Part shown: positions 11,050 through 22,239 of the stretch, one piece after another | Layout: the number at the start of each line of letters is the position of its first letter | How positions within the stretch are numbered: position 1 is the stretch's first letter | The notes under the pieces: generated by a model | What the model was told of the DNA's origin: nothing | Seen by the model: only the letters and a program-made list of their open reading frames with translations | Database searches by the model: none | Position numbers and translations under genes: made by a program | Source: Bombyx mori | Taxonomy: Eukaryota; Arthropoda; Insecta; Lepidoptera; Bombycidae | Direction of reading: 5' to 3' | Length of the DNA stretch: 64,000 nucleotides | Assembly (NCBI RefSeq): GCF_030269925.1 | Contig: NC_085107.1 | Coordinates: 4,960,001 to 5,024,000, forward strand

Positions 11050-11450
11050 TGCCCACTGAGTTTCTCGCCGGATCTCCTCAATGGGTCGCGTTTCCGATCC
11101 GTTGGTAGATTCTGCGAAGCACTGCTCTTGCTAGGGTCAGTGTTAGCAACTCTCCGGTTGAGCCCCGTGAGCTCACCTACAAACGTTTTTTTTTTCCACA
11201 GGAGAAAATCGCCGGATCCCCACCCGCGCGGCAGGTGGAGTATGTGGGAGTTGAACCTCACTAAAAACTCTTGCCGCTCAAAACCGGCGCCCTACCTCGG
11301 ACCGGGCCGGAGCCCAGTCGGGGCTATTGGGACGGCGGGACAGGGTTGACGCAAAGCACATTACATCCATCCCACCGTCCCAACCTACAAACGTTAGGGT
11401 GAAGCTGAAATAGCCTCTCAAGGCTATCAGCATAGGTAGGAAAAAAAAAC
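11050..11450 (+). mobile_element. BMC1-type LINE 3' end, itself interrupted
   Basis: LINE sequence runs 11050-11187 and resumes at 11396-11450 (CTGAAATAGCCTCTCAAGGC, A-run). CCGCACTA flanks the whole unit at 11042-11049 and 11451-11458. The middle is a separate insert, 11188-11382. Confidence 0.85.
11188..11382 (-). mobile_element. Unidentified retroelement 3' end nested in a BMC1 copy
   Basis: A 195-bp GC-rich insert beginning with a T-run, then CCACAGGAGAAAATCGCCGG. The perfect 13-bp duplication ACCTACAAACGTT lies at 11175-11187 and 11383-11395. The T-run places the A-tail on the minus strand, as expected for a non-LTR element. The family was not recognised; an R1-clade 3' UTR is one possibility. 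Confidence 0.85.
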
Positions 11451-11458
11451 CCGCACTA

Positions 11459-11630
11459 AATGACTCCCCTGCACGCTTACACCCGATGTCCGATTTCCAC
11501 CCGGGGTCAGAACATGGTCAGAGTAGGACGCCCGACCGAGGGGTTGTCGAGGCGATCATCAACAACCAACGAAGGCGGTCTCCGCTGTACGGCAGCCTGC
11601 TAGGTCGGAACGCGATACACCTCCTCTCTA
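11459..11630. other. GC-rich block of unknown origin
   Basis: A sharply GC-rich segment directly downstream of the LINE nest, containing GAGTAGGACGCCCGACCGAG. It resembles LINE sequence in composition. The frame at 11486-11689 has no recognisable domain. It is probably part of another retroelement. Confidence 0.4.
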
Positions 11631-12074
11631 TCTTTTTCAACTATTGCAAGCATCGTGTGATTCATGCGGGCATTTATCTGGGTAGCTAAACATTTCTTAA
11701 ATATGAACAAGCTTTTGTAACTACTCGCCTTTCTTACGTACATAAACGTTATCACGTAACTTTATACCTATCTGGCATGATTGAAAACAGACTTTATTCC
11801 ATTATCTGCTGCTAAATATAGAAGACAGCCTTATTACCAAGTAATGAGGCAATACCATAGGAATGTAACCTAATTTTACATCGCATTATCAATTTCCTAG
11901 AAAATTGTGTGTACGTTGAAAGAAAATTTCATTCTCACAACGTACGAAGCGTTTATTATGCTTTAACAAAGTTTACGAAGCAACGCTCTTTGAAAATAGT
12001 GTCTCTGTGAATATAGTCTCAACGAAATTGACTGTTAGGAAATATAGCGTAGCTAAATATATGTATGAGTATAA

Positions 12075-12298
12075 CTAGCCGTACTCGCCCGCTTCGCTAG
12101 GCATTTAAAATTTACATTATTATTTATTGTCATTATTATTAGGGAGTCCAACACTCATTTAATATTAGCCTATCCATTAAGTATATGTATTTTCTATTTT
12201 CTACATGGATACCAAGTTTCAAGTCAATCGGATGCATGGTTCAGTAGTTATAACGGAACATCCGTAAAAACCACTGTAGATTTATATATTAGCATAGA
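12075..12298 (-). mobile_element. Non-autonomous Helitron, 224 bp
   Basis: Read on the minus strand it starts TCTATGCTAATATATAAATC and ends with a short GC hairpin, GCGAAGCGGGCGAGTACGG, then CTAG. The host bases are A and T, as expected for Helitron insertion. It has no target duplication and no coding sequence. Relatives are at 42735 and 54249. Confidence 0.75.
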
Positions 12299-12418
12299 TA
12301 ATACATAATATGGTAAATTTGAACAGACGAGTGATTTTTTCAGTACATAATTATTCTTCTTCGCTGTCCTCCACATAGTTCTGACTTTTTACATTCTTCA
12401 TTCACTATTCAGTCTATT

Positions 12419-12766
12419 CTTCTAAGGAATGCGCTCCCACTCAAAATAAGGTCGACCACTACACGTGAAGCGTTTAAGACGAAGGTTCGAGAACTATTTC
12501 TCAGAGTAATCTAATTGATAATATTTGTTTATATATGTTTTTATATGTATATATTTATGTATATGTATTTATTTAAGTACGAGTATTTGTATCTATAAAT
12601 ATTATGTATGTTATATATACACATATGTTAAGTAATATCACCTTCACACTACACCTACCAAGGTTCATCTCTGCACTCCCCTAAGGTAGTCTGTTAGAGA
12701 ATGCCTATGGCATTAAGTCCGCCTTTATACTTTCTAGTATATGAAGTTATAAATAAATAAATTAAT
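12419..12766 (+). pseudogene. LINE reverse-transcriptase C-terminus and 3' UTR
   Basis: Codons 12419-12514 read LLRNALPLKIRSTTTREAFK, then TKVRELFLRVI and a stop, the usual 'NxLPxxIR...FK' end of insect LINE RTs. The 3' UTR has TGCCTATGGCATTAAGTCCG, widespread in Lepidoptera, and ends in (AATA)n-like sequence near 12766. It is 5' truncated. Confidence 0.7.
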
Positions 12767-13447
12767 AAATTACACTAAACGAAAGTATTCTTTGAATCAC
12801 AATTTTTCTGTTAACTTTTATATTCCAGTTCGGAAACTGATTTAATTATCGTGGAAAAGAAAAAGAAAAGATAGAACTTTGCAATTCGACATTTTTAACA
12901 TTCTTCATTGAACGATAAAATCGTGCTGGATTGTAGAAAGCAAATTGTAATTTGTTTTGCTTCCATTTCAAGTAACGTGGAGCCGCCTGCAAGCATTTCC
13001 CTTGGCAACGGATACAGATTACATAAAATACAGTGTGCAGCATTTATATGCAACTTTAATAGATTTCCTGGTATAGAGCAGTCAATCTTCAATAGGTGAA
13101 GGCTTCACGTATTCAATTCGTGGAATACTTGACACGCCCAAATACATTGCAAAACGAAAAGCTTAGATTACATACATTCATTCATACATTTTAAATTGAA
13201 TCTATTTTTTTTGTCATTTTAAATTTCATTTCATTTTATTTCAAATATTATAAATGTTGTATTGGATAAAAGTTTAAAAACGAGCCTTTTATTAAATTTA
13301 GTATATGTTTTAATGTAATTTTTAGTGTTAATGTAAATCGTAAGGGTAGAATTATTTATTGGTACTGAATATTATTTAAAACAATTATCGATAAATGTTA
13401 CAGGAGTGAATATATACTGAATGGAGCTCAATGAGTGAATTTCTTAC

Positions 13448-13490
13448 CTGTTTCTCGCACATGCCTCTTATTTGGGGCCGCTGCCACTAA
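13448..13490 (-). CDS. Candidate exon 2 (43 bp) of an unidentified minus-strand gene
   Basis: On the minus strand TTATTATAG|TTAGTG is an acceptor and AACAG|GTAAGA a strong donor. Between them 43 bp read LVAAAPNKRHVRET plus one base. Following exon 1 (14526-14606), which ends in phase 0, the frame is open. It leaves phase 1, which is what the exon at 4225-4349 requires. Such micro-exons are easily imitated by chance, so the support comes mostly from the phase agreement and the two splice sites. Confidence 0.5.
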
Positions 13491-13791
13491 CTATAATAAA
13501 TACGAATTCTGTGTTTTTGCAAAATTTTGACATATTCCGATTTGAAAAATAATAAGGTTTCTAATATTTGTAAATGTGGTCCTAAGCTCACGATATCACG
13601 ATGAAAAAAAACCTTGAATTAACACTAAAATTACGTAAATATTTTAAGATAATATGTTTGTCGTATTTCAAATGAATTCGTTCGTGAATAATTATACTAT
13701 ACTATTGAAAACGATAAACGCAAAGCAATCATCGCATATACGATCGATTCTACGTAATTAAATTGAATGAAACTTGTAAATTATTTAACAA

Positions 13792-14074
13792 CTAGCTGAC
13801 CCAGCGGACTTCGTAGCGCCTCAATCGATAAATAAAAGACCTAAACTTTTGTATAAAATAAACTTAAAACAAACAAAAGGAATCCGTCCGACGGGGGACA
13901 CATCAAAAGAAAAACGAAATTCCTATTTTTATTTAATTCCGAGCATTTTCATATTTTCTTTCTATCTTTTAAATATATAATAAATAATTCAAGACCAAAA
14001 TTAGCCAAATCGGTTCAGCCGTTCTCGAGTTTTAGCGAGACTAACGAACAGCAATTCATTTTTATATATATAGA
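13792..14074 (-). mobile_element. Non-autonomous Helitron, 283 bp
   Basis: The plus strand shows CTAGCTGACCCAGCGGACTT at the low end and TATATATAGA at the high end, so the element reads TC...CTAG on the minus strand. Its host bases are A and T. It lies in the first intron of the proposed gene. Confidence 0.7.
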
Positions 14075-14525
14075 TTATCTGTATATACTGGCTCCATAAA
14101 ATAACGCTATTAATGTTATATATATAACGCAGTAAGAGATCCCATAACCATATTAAAACGTTCATGTTCGTGAGCAATGATGATCACGGCTTAAAATGCT
14201 GTTTAAGAAAGCTTATCTGAAACTAACTGAAAATGAAAATCTAATCACACATCAAAAACTTAGAGAAATGTGTTATTAAAAATAAAAGAACTTGTGGTTT
14301 CATTCAGGTGCAGATAACTACCAGTGCTTAAGAACCATTGTTTTGAAACCAACAACATATAGGTATATTTGTATTGACAGCTGATCATATACTCGTATAT
14401 AGTCAAAGGCGAATCTTGTTACCTTCCAGAGATAACAAATCAAACAAAAGCATGAGCAAAAGTATTTTTAAACCAATTTTGTAAAAATAACCTAGGGTAA
14501 ATCATGCTTATGTATATATACTTAC

Positions 14526-14606
14526 CAAGACTCTGGATTTTCTCGAGGTACCATATTTTTCAACAAAATATCCACTTTCTTCCTTTATATTAATCACGAC
14601 CGGCAT
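14526..14606 (-). CDS. Candidate first coding exon of an unidentified minus-strand gene
   Basis: Seen: on the minus strand an ATG at 14606 in a good insect start context (AAAAAATGCC). It is followed by 27 sense codons, starting MPVVINIKEESGYF and ending TSRKSRVL, directly to a consensus donor GTAAGTATA at 14525. Exon length is 81 bp, so splicing is in phase 0. The peptide is charged and lacks a signal peptide or membrane segment. A T-rich leader lies upstream. The next exons would be 13490-13448 and 4349-4225, giving introns of about 1.0 and 9.1 kb. I do not recognise the protein and assign no function. It lies downstream of rno on the same strand, separated by about 10 kb. Confidence 0.6.
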
Positions 14607-15189
14607 TTTTTCAATGATAACACACTTTTCGCAAGCCAAAATATATTTTTTATTAGAAAGCAATAAAAAAACTCGGAGTAAACTATGACTGACGCTCGAC
14701 TCGTGGTACCTAATCGCCTGAGCTATTATTTAGTAATTGTTTGATAAATTGCTAACTAACGATATCAGATAACCCTGATAGAGTATGTGTTAACGATAAA
14801 GATAAATGGTCAGATCATGTTTCAATAAACTATCATGTTGATCTAAGCTCTTAATTCTATATTGTTGATCTTACTGATTAATAGGTAAGTTAGTACAGTT
14901 TAAAATACTTGTGAATCCAAAGTTTTTAATTATTTTTTAAAAAGTTTTTTTTTTACTACTCCGAGACCCAAGAACTAGTATTCCTCAATTTAAAACGGTA
15001 GTCTTATTTATTTATTTTGCTGTGCAAATTCGTTGCTTATATCGTTTGTATTAGAAATATTTTAATGTCCAATACCTTTTAAAGATTTATTGCACAAGAA
15101 TATTTAAAAGCAAATTACGTTGGACTTAACCCTATTCCTAAAGGAAAAGGAAAATACCAGAGCTAGTTATTTATATTATGCTATATATC
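14607..15189. other. Possible promoter/5' UTR side of the proposed gene
   Basis: AT-rich. No clear core promoter motif can be assigned. No repeat recognised. Confidence 0.3.
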
Positions 15190-15480
15190 CTTCATAACTA
15201 TACTAATATATACTAATATTATAAACCTGAAGAGTTTCTTTGTTTGTTTGGTTAAACACGCTAATCTCAGAAACTACTGGTCCGGTTGGAAAATTTCTTT
15301 CAGTGTTAGATATCCAATTTATTGAAGAAGGCTTAAGCTATATAACATCACGCTGAGACCAATACGAGGGCATCACTAATAAAGAATGTTTCCAAATCGT
15401 TTTTTTTTCTTTAGATAGCTTCCGCTACGTGCGCTGCGGAAACAAAGTTTCGCTAAAATAATGTATGAGAGGATTGTTCC
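15190..15480 (+). mobile_element. Helitron-like dispersed repeat
   Basis: Contains TACTAATATTATAAACCTGA and CGCTAATCTCAGAAACTACT, then CGTGCGCTGCGGAAAC, a common lepidopteran repeat layout. The first 50-60 bp recur at 63755-63825. Ends are diffuse and I could not set a CTAG terminus. Confidence 0.5.
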
Positions 15481-16021
15481 CATTTAGAAGTTGTTTAAAA
15501 AGTCCGCGAGAGCTTATGTCTATATTTTAAGGTTGGCTTACTATGACCTTTCTTATGCTAACCAAAATTGTTCTATAATAAAGCATTATTAATTTTAATT
15601 AAGTAATTTTACAAAACATGTTAACGTTATTACGGAAAAGTTAGTCATACAACACTCACGTAACACAACAATCGCTAGTTTCAACCAATAGCCAAAACGT
15701 AAATTTCTATTTTTTACGCCATCTCACCCTAAAGATTCAACAACTGTTCCCGAAATAGGGTTATATCTCATACAATCATATTATTGTCATCGTAGCGAAA
15801 ACAGCCTTATGCTTGCACATGCGCATATCTTTACTTTAAAACTAAAATGTTCATTAATGAATATTGATCACTTCAGCTTCACTGCCTTAGTCGACGCGGT
15901 GGTTTATTTTTAGGTAATAAGGTGAATTCAACGGCTCCTTTTATCGTACGAGATCAAAGTTTCAGTGCTATGGAAATAATGCTATTTCTGCCTTTAAAAC
16001 GAAACAGAAGAAGTTAGTGAT

Positions 16022-16032
16022 GGGGGGGGGGG
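16022..16032 (+). repeat. G homopolymer (11 bp)
   Basis: An uninterrupted run of G in otherwise AT-rich sequence. It may be misassembled in length. Confidence 0.8.
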
Positions 16033-16186
16033 TAGTATGTAGTATTTGGTTGCTAAAATATACACGGCCTATTTTTATCATCCAAATTACATATTATAGT
16101 TTTTTTTTTTGCTTAGATGTTTGGTCGAGCTCACAGCCCACCTGGTGTTAAGTGGTTACTGGAGCCCATAGACATCCACAACTTAA

Positions 16187-17291
16187 CACGTTAACAGTCC
16201 CGATACAAGCGTTCCGAAACACGCCATATGTCCAAGTGTGATTATATATTTTTTGGCCATTATTAGATGTCCACCTATCGGCTGATGCATTAAAAGTAAC
16301 AAAATATGGTCGTTGACCCCGGATATACCCGTGTACAGCGGGCGGTACACGGACTTATGAATTAAATTACCGGGTGGGTACCTTTAACGTGTACCACAGG
16401 CTCATGAGTGTTCCAGTAGACGTATGTATGGTTAGTTTATTACCATATCGATGGTACACTTCCGCGGCAGACTACTTTTCCGCCAATACATACCCTCAAA
16501 CACATAAATATAACATGAAGATCTATAAACTATGGTCTGCAGAACACTTCGGGATACCAAATTTACAATGGTCAAAATGTGCAAGTTTTTGGTTTGGATA
16601 CCTCCGGAAGTATAGTAGTAACATTGGCAGAAGGTTTACTTGATGAAGGTCGCTGCATGATAACTGACAACTACTACACGAGCGACCCTTTGACAAAATT
16701 TATGCTTTCTCGCAATACAGACGTCTGTGGCACAGTCAATAAAAAGAGAAAAGGTTTACCGAAAGAGAGAAGGAGAGAAAAGCATTATAGCAGCACATGA
16801 AACGTTCAAGTTCAAGTTACGCTGCTGAGAAAAACACATTTTTTTGAGTTTTTGGCCAAGAAAGAATCTCGATTCATCCGAAGACGATGCGTGGGATGCT
16901 GCCAAAACCTTCTTAATGAAGGTCGACTTGCTCCATATGCACAGGCCAAAGCTAAAAGGGTATCAACGCAATGTAAAATTTGCAAAAAAGAATATTGCGT
17001 TGTTTGTTTTTCTGAACTTTTAGTTCACCAATTAAAATTTGTGTTTTTTTTCCTAAGTTTTTTTTATGTCGTGTTGCTATACTAAGAATTTAAAAAAATA
17101 TGACATGTTTTCGACTCTCCATTTATTAGATCGTTGGCCACAAGTCCACAAAGAAGACACTAACTAATTTGACAAGTCCGTGGATCTAGGCCCCGTAGAG
17201 AAACATATCGGCTCGTGTACCTCATAGGGTACACTAACTCGGCAGAACCGCTCACCGTGTACCACATACGTAACACCGGACTGTTAACGTG
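16187..17291 (+). mobile_element. Deleted piggyBac-like transposon with intact termini
   Basis: The perfect terminal inverted repeat CACGTTAACAGTCC starts at 16187, and its reverse complement ends at 17291. TTAA flanks both sides (16183-16186, 17292-17295), the hallmark piggyBac target duplication. At 1,105 bp it is less than half the usual length of about 2.4 kb and has lost much of the transposase gene. Subterminal copies of a GGTACAC-like motif are visible near both ends. Confidence 0.92.
16374..17085 (+). pseudogene. piggyBac-family transposase remnant
   Basis: Fragments in two frames. The first, 16374-16643, includes NMKIYKLWSAEHFGIPN. The second, 16579-16800, contains LDTSGSIVVTLAEGLLDEGR, then TDNYYTS and DVCGTVNKKRKGLP, which match the catalytic-core region with the second conserved Asp (in TDNYYTS). 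After a stop, 16852-17085 carries the Cys-rich C-terminal finger (RRCVGC, CKICKKEYCVVC). The block with the third catalytic Asp is missing, and a frameshift lies around 16579-16640, so it cannot make an active enzyme. Confidence 0.88.
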
Positions 17292-17866
17292 TTAAATGCG
17301 CCACCCACCTTGAGATATAAGTTCTTAGGTCTCAAGTAAGTTACAACGACTGCCCCACCCTTCAAACCGAAACGCATTATTGCTTCACGGCAGAAATAAG
17401 CATATTATATAGATTCTCAACATCACTTAATAAAATATTAAGAAAATGTACCTGCATTACAAAATTGTTTCTTTAGAAACCTACGACTTATTTTTCTTTC
17501 TCTAATTAAAGGTTGTTTTATCAAATTCTAGTTACCTTTAAAATGTTAATGTTAGAGTTCTGGTCTCCAAACCAAAAAAAGGAACCCTTTATAAAATCAG
17601 TCATTTGTGAGCCTCATCCATACTTAAGACCGATTTCATAAAAAAATGCTGAAAATGTCAAGTTAAATTTTGTTCCTGTACTAAAAAGTCTGTAAGATGT
17701 CTAAGACGTAAAGTAGTCATAAAAAAATCGACCACCTCAGCCAAAGCTATCATAGCCATATTTGGTCAGTCATAAAACCTATAGGGAAGTTCCTTTTGAC
17801 CTAAAATCTTGAAATTTTGCCGCAAGGTTTTATAGCACAAATAAAGGAAATAGTCTGAAAATAGTC

Positions 17867-18252
17867 ACCGTCGTCGCCCTAGACACGTCCTTACGGATCC
17901 ATCAGATCCAATAACTCTTGCATTAGACACCTTCAGCTCTAACACTAGGAGCAGGCTGAGGAACCCCGGTAACCGTACTCGTCGAACTCGACAAAGAGGT
18001 CGACGTGCAACCTAACCCATGCATCAGCTCGCTGAGTTTCTCGCCGGATCTTCTCAGCAGGTCGCGATTCCGATCCGGTGGTGGATTCATTCGCGAAGCA
18101 GTTGCTCTTAAGTTGTTAGGTCTCCTTCGGAGGCGCTCGGGCAGCTGTTAGCAAATCCCTCCCTTTCTGGTTGAGCCTTTGCTCGCCCACCTGTCCTGGT
18201 GAAACTGGAAAGGCCTTCGGGCCACCAGTAATACTTCAATCATAAAAAAAAG
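17867..18252 (+). mobile_element. LINE 3' end, BMC1-related variant
   Basis: Shares CTGAGTTTCTCGCCGGATCT and TTCCGATCCGGTGGTGGATT with the BMC1-type copies. It ends differently, with CACCTGTCCTGGTGAAACTG, GGCCTTCGGGCCACCAGTA and an A-run. The same alternative end is found on the minus strand near 59573-59680. It is thus a sister subfamily. Confidence 0.75.
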
Positions 18253-18508
18253 TCTGAAAATAAAGTATAACATCGATCGATACTTATAAAATATCTGAGA
18301 TCTCTCAATGTTTATTCAAGTCTTAAAAACAATCCTTGTTTTGTCCAGTATTCAAGAAATGTTCTTATTCGTAAAAAAATACTTTAATTTTTTCTGTTGC
18401 ATTCCTCTATAAATTTGTTTTAATTATGTTTTTTGGACAAACAAAATTAACGTATATAATGCATACAGTCAACTTTTGGAGTAATATTTAAATCCTTTGT
18501 TAATATAG

Positions 18509-18565
18509 TCGCCCTAAAGATGTCATGTCGGATTCTCCTAATCCACTCCCAATGCTTTTACGACG
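18509..18565 (+). mobile_element. Short BMC1-related LINE fragment
   Basis: GTCGCCCTAAAGATGTCATG and TCCTAATCCACTCCCAATGC align with the upstream part of the copies at 8826 and 21044. Confidence 0.5.
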
Positions 18566-18867
18566 TGTGATCAAAAAATAACGAGGCTTTTCGTTTTTAT
18601 CAATGAACTCCATGTTACGCGACATTGTTTTCGAACAAAAGTCTAAGAAACAGCCCTTAAATTTGGGAACAATCGAATTCAGTGAAAAACCAATAAAATT
18701 ACTGATTTTTCTTCTTGATTACCTAGTCGACGTATCTCGCGGCTGTAAGATTCATAATTATATTTTGCTGTTGAAATTAATTAGGTGAGTGACAGCTGTT
18801 AATACCAAAAATGCTTTGAAAATGGTTACAGCAGGTTTCGAGATACACTAAATAAATTTAATACACA

Positions 18868-20541
18868 CAGTGGTGGTCGTATAATAAGAAACACTACCAA
18901 CGGTCGTTGACATTATGTAGTACACTTCACCGCAATCGTTTTTGTTTTGATATTAAGCAATAAATAGGACAAGAATATGTTCAACAATTTATCATTTATT
19001 GGAAAAACAATATAAATCCCACTACACGAGTGCAGTTTCAATATTACATTATGGATAAACATTTACATCAGTTTTAAGGTATGAACTAATTAGAAACAAC
19101 AACAAAAAAGTATAAAAACCAATATGTTTTTAAGTATTAGTAATTAGTATTGTTATTTTCGAAATGGCTACCATCCATAGCCTACCATAATTATAATTAA
19201 TATTTAGTGTCGTATCCCTTATTTGCAATAGCTGCAACGACTTCAACAAATTCTTCATATACTTTTGACTAGTGTTATGACTGGTGGCTTGAAACTTTCT
19301 TTTTAACAATATACCAGAGATTTTCTATCGGGTTTAAATCCGAACTATTTGCTGGCCAGTCTAACACGGATATAACTACGAGTATACGCTGTCGCTAAGG
19401 AAACATTTGACGGTATTGGCCGTGTCTTTAGGGTCATTGTGATGCTGAAATATCCAGGTTACAGGCAAATGATCGTCCGAGTAGGGAGTCATAGTGTGCT
19501 CTAAGATATTTTTGTATTGTCATTATGCCATATTCATTGTTCTTTCAATCTTCTGAATGGGTCCAACTCCACATCCGGAAAAACACCCCCAAATTTTAAT
19601 GTTACCGCCACCGTGCGTGCTACTATGCTCCTTGTGTGTTTATAGTTAAAAGCATTGTTTACAGGTCGTCTAACATATCACTTTCCATCGGAATTCACCA
19701 TATTTATTTTTGTTTCATCTGATAATAACACTTTCTTCCATTCTCGTACCGTCCAATTAACATATTTTTAACGAATAATAATCGCTATTCTCGGTGTTGC
19801 TTGGTAAGAAGCGGTACCTTACGAGAGGTTCTTCCAAACAATTTAGTTTCCACTAATCTTCGGCGTATCAATCTTGACGAGATGTTTCTAGGATCATTAG
19901 GCGAAAAAACTTCATTTTTAATCTGGTTGGAGCCTTTAATTGGGTCTTTTTTAGCAACATGAACGATTAGCGTATCCTGTCTGGGAGAGGTTTTTCTTGG
20001 CCAAGCCTTTCTAAGAACATTTTCAACAAACGTTTTATATTGATCGATTACATTAAAAACTTTCTTAACAGAACCATTTCAATGCTCAGCTATTCTTCTG
20101 TATGCCCACTTATGATCTATATGTAAATTAACAATAAAATTATTTGCCTTGTTGACGCGTCTACTTTTATTTTCGCACATTTTGAACAAAAGAAAATTCA
20201 GATTAAATTTTGAATTGTTGTCAAAATAATAGAAAAAGCCAAGAAAGAAATGCTATTCTCCAATTTCAAAAACAGAACAAGATTATTTAAAATGTTTCTA
20301 TATAGGCGACCAAGCGGTCAGTATATGTAATAAAAAATAAACTACATGTGTAAGTCAGTTTGTAATTAAAAGTAATATATATTTTGTATTTTATGCATTT
20401 AATGAGTTTTTTATTTGAGTGGCTATATTATTGCATGATTATTAATTATATTGAATGTGTATATTTTTTAGGACCATTTGTACGTTGAAGTTATACTTTC
20501 TTTATTCATAAGAAGTGCTTCTAATTATATGACAACCACTG
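18868..20541 (-). mobile_element. Tc1-family DNA transposon, degenerate, about 1.67 kb
   Basis: Imperfect terminal inverted repeats: CAGTGGTGGTCGTATAATAA at 18868 and, reversed at the right end, CAGTGGTTGTCATATAATTA. TA follows the right end (20542-20543). The transposase remnant between them is on the minus strand. Confidence 0.85.
19197..20180 (-). pseudogene. Tc1-family transposase, degenerate
   Basis: From an ATG at 20180 the minus strand reads MCENKSRRVNKANNFIVNLH, a helix-turn-helix region interrupted by TGA after AYRRIAEH. It continues with KTSPRQDTLIVHVAKKDP and NDPRNISSRLIRRRLVE. The catalytic end contains HNDPKDTANTVK-like and DWPANSSDLNPIENLWYIVK motifs, diagnostic for Tc1 enzymes, and ends near 19197 with YDTKY-stop. 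Several frame breaks mean no frame stays open for long. It is a fossil, not a functional gene. Confidence 0.85.
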
Positions 20542-20554
20542 TATTACCAAACGG

Positions 20555-20798
20555 TTTTTTTTATCGCTTAGATGAGTGGACGAGCTCACAGCCCACCTGG
20601 TGTTAAGTGGTTACTGGAGCCCATAGACATCTACGACGTAAGTGCGCCGCCCACCTTGAGATATGAGATCTAAGATCTCAGTATAGTTACAACGGCTGCC
20701 CCACCCTTCAAACCGACACGGATTACTGCTTCACGGCAGAAATAGGCAAGGCAGTGGTAACTACCCGTGCGGACTCACAAGAGGTCCTACCACCAGTA
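20555..20798 (-). mobile_element. Bm1 SINE
   Basis: T-run, ATCGCTTAGATGAGTGGACG, the AGTGGTTACTGGAGCCCATA block, ending with GAGGTCCTACCACCAG. It sits 13 bp from the right end of the Tc1 element. Confidence 0.92.
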
Positions 20799-21043
20799 AG
20801 ATACTTAGGATACTTAAGACTACGTAAGATGCTTTATGAATTCGGCTTATGCTATGCGGCACTTTATTGAAATATTCAGAGATTGCTGATGGTAGTAATC
20901 AGCTTATATTTAGTATTATTTTAATGTTAGGCTAGATACTAGCTAGTTTCAGTGGAAGATTCCTTTGTGTGGTTACTCTACACCAACCGCTTATCATCGA
21001 CGTCGACTTATTCAACAACCAATTAATCTTAGTCAACCCACAG

Positions 21044-21408
21044 TGACATTCCTGACCCTGCGGACAGAATGGAAAGCAGTCGACGTCGCCCAAAACACGT
21101 CATTTCGGATCCTCCCGATCCACTAATGGTGCTTTTAGGTACCTCAAGCACCGGTCATCATTCTCGTCGAACCCGTCGCTTGCGACGAAGGGCTCAACGA
21201 GAAAATTAACTCACAAACACAGCCCACTGAGTTTTTCGCCGGATCTTCTCAGTGGGTCGCGTTTCCGATCCGGTGTTAGATTCTGCGAAGCACGGCTCTT
21301 GCTAGGGTTCGTGTCAGCAACTTCGTCAGGTTTGAGCCCCGTGAGCTCACCCACTAGTTAAGGTTACGCCCAAATAGCCTCTCAAGGCTATCAGCTTAGG
21401 TAGGAAAA
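21044..21408 (+). mobile_element. BMC1-type LINE 3' end, 365 bp
   Basis: Near-identical over most of its length to the copy at 8826. AACCCACAG flanks it at 21035-21043 and 21409-21417, a 9-bp target duplication overlapping the A-run. Confidence 0.9.
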
Positions 21409-21417
21409 AACCCACAG

Positions 21418-22239
21418 CGGGCAAGATCCTAAACTGTCTCATCACGGAGCTCATCGGCACTCATGGCCTTCGTCCACTCACGACACTGTCGCAGTATTGC
21501 GAAGAAGAAACTTGAGTTTCGACTCACTATCTTTGGTTTTATTATTATATATTACAAATAGTTTCCTAGTATTGTCGAAAATAAAAAATATATCAAAATT
21601 CTGAATTGCGCTCACAATAATTTCATTTAAATTTACTAAATATTCCGAATATCCTTTTTGTTTTAATTGCTAAACTACAATACATTCGAACCATCTAGGA
21701 GCACTAAAACGATAGCTGCTTAGAGTAAGATTCCTATATTTCCTAATTCACATATTAAAACACGGGCATAGGTTTCACGTTTATCATAGGTTTCTAAGTG
21801 GTCGTGCTCTGATGTACTTTGATTGAATGACGCGACAATGCCAGATTTCAAATCAAGCAGGCCGGTACCAATATACCTAATGAAATTCGTACTTAATTCA
21901 TATTATTATTTACGAATAACTTCCACTATAAAGGAATAACAAGGCCCACAAAAAATTTAAATGTTAAATAAAATGTGTAATCGTGAACGAGGACTGTTGG
22001 TTTAACATTAAAATCGTTCGTTAAAATAGAAGTATTTTTATTACTTTACATACATACATTTTATTATATTTATTAACATCTGACATGCAAATAAAGTGTT
22101 ATACCAAAACACATTCATACGAGTACAGTACTAGTTAGTGAAAGATTTATGGTATCAGATTTACTGCGTATGCAACTCTCGAAGAGATAACGTAGAGCCG
22201 ACCTCGTGTGCAACCAAGTACATATGTCAAGTTAATGTT
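21418..22239. other. Intergenic, nothing recognised
   Basis: AT-rich; no exon or repeat identified. Confidence 0.4.

Larger units (their letters stand above)
16100..17399 (-). mobile_element. Bm1 SINE split by a piggyBac-like element
   Basis: The SINE occupies 16100-16186 (T-run, GAGCTCACAGCCCACCTGG) and resumes at 17292-17399 (AAATGCGCCACCCACCTTGA, CCGAAACGCATTATTGC). The rejoined order equals the intact copies. The interruption occurs at a TTAA created within the SINE. Confidence 0.92.

Noticed and set aside
16374..17085. Functional domesticated piggyBac gene
   Set aside because: The catalytic region is deleted and broken by a frameshift and a stop, and the terminal repeats and TTAA flanks show it is a transposon copy.
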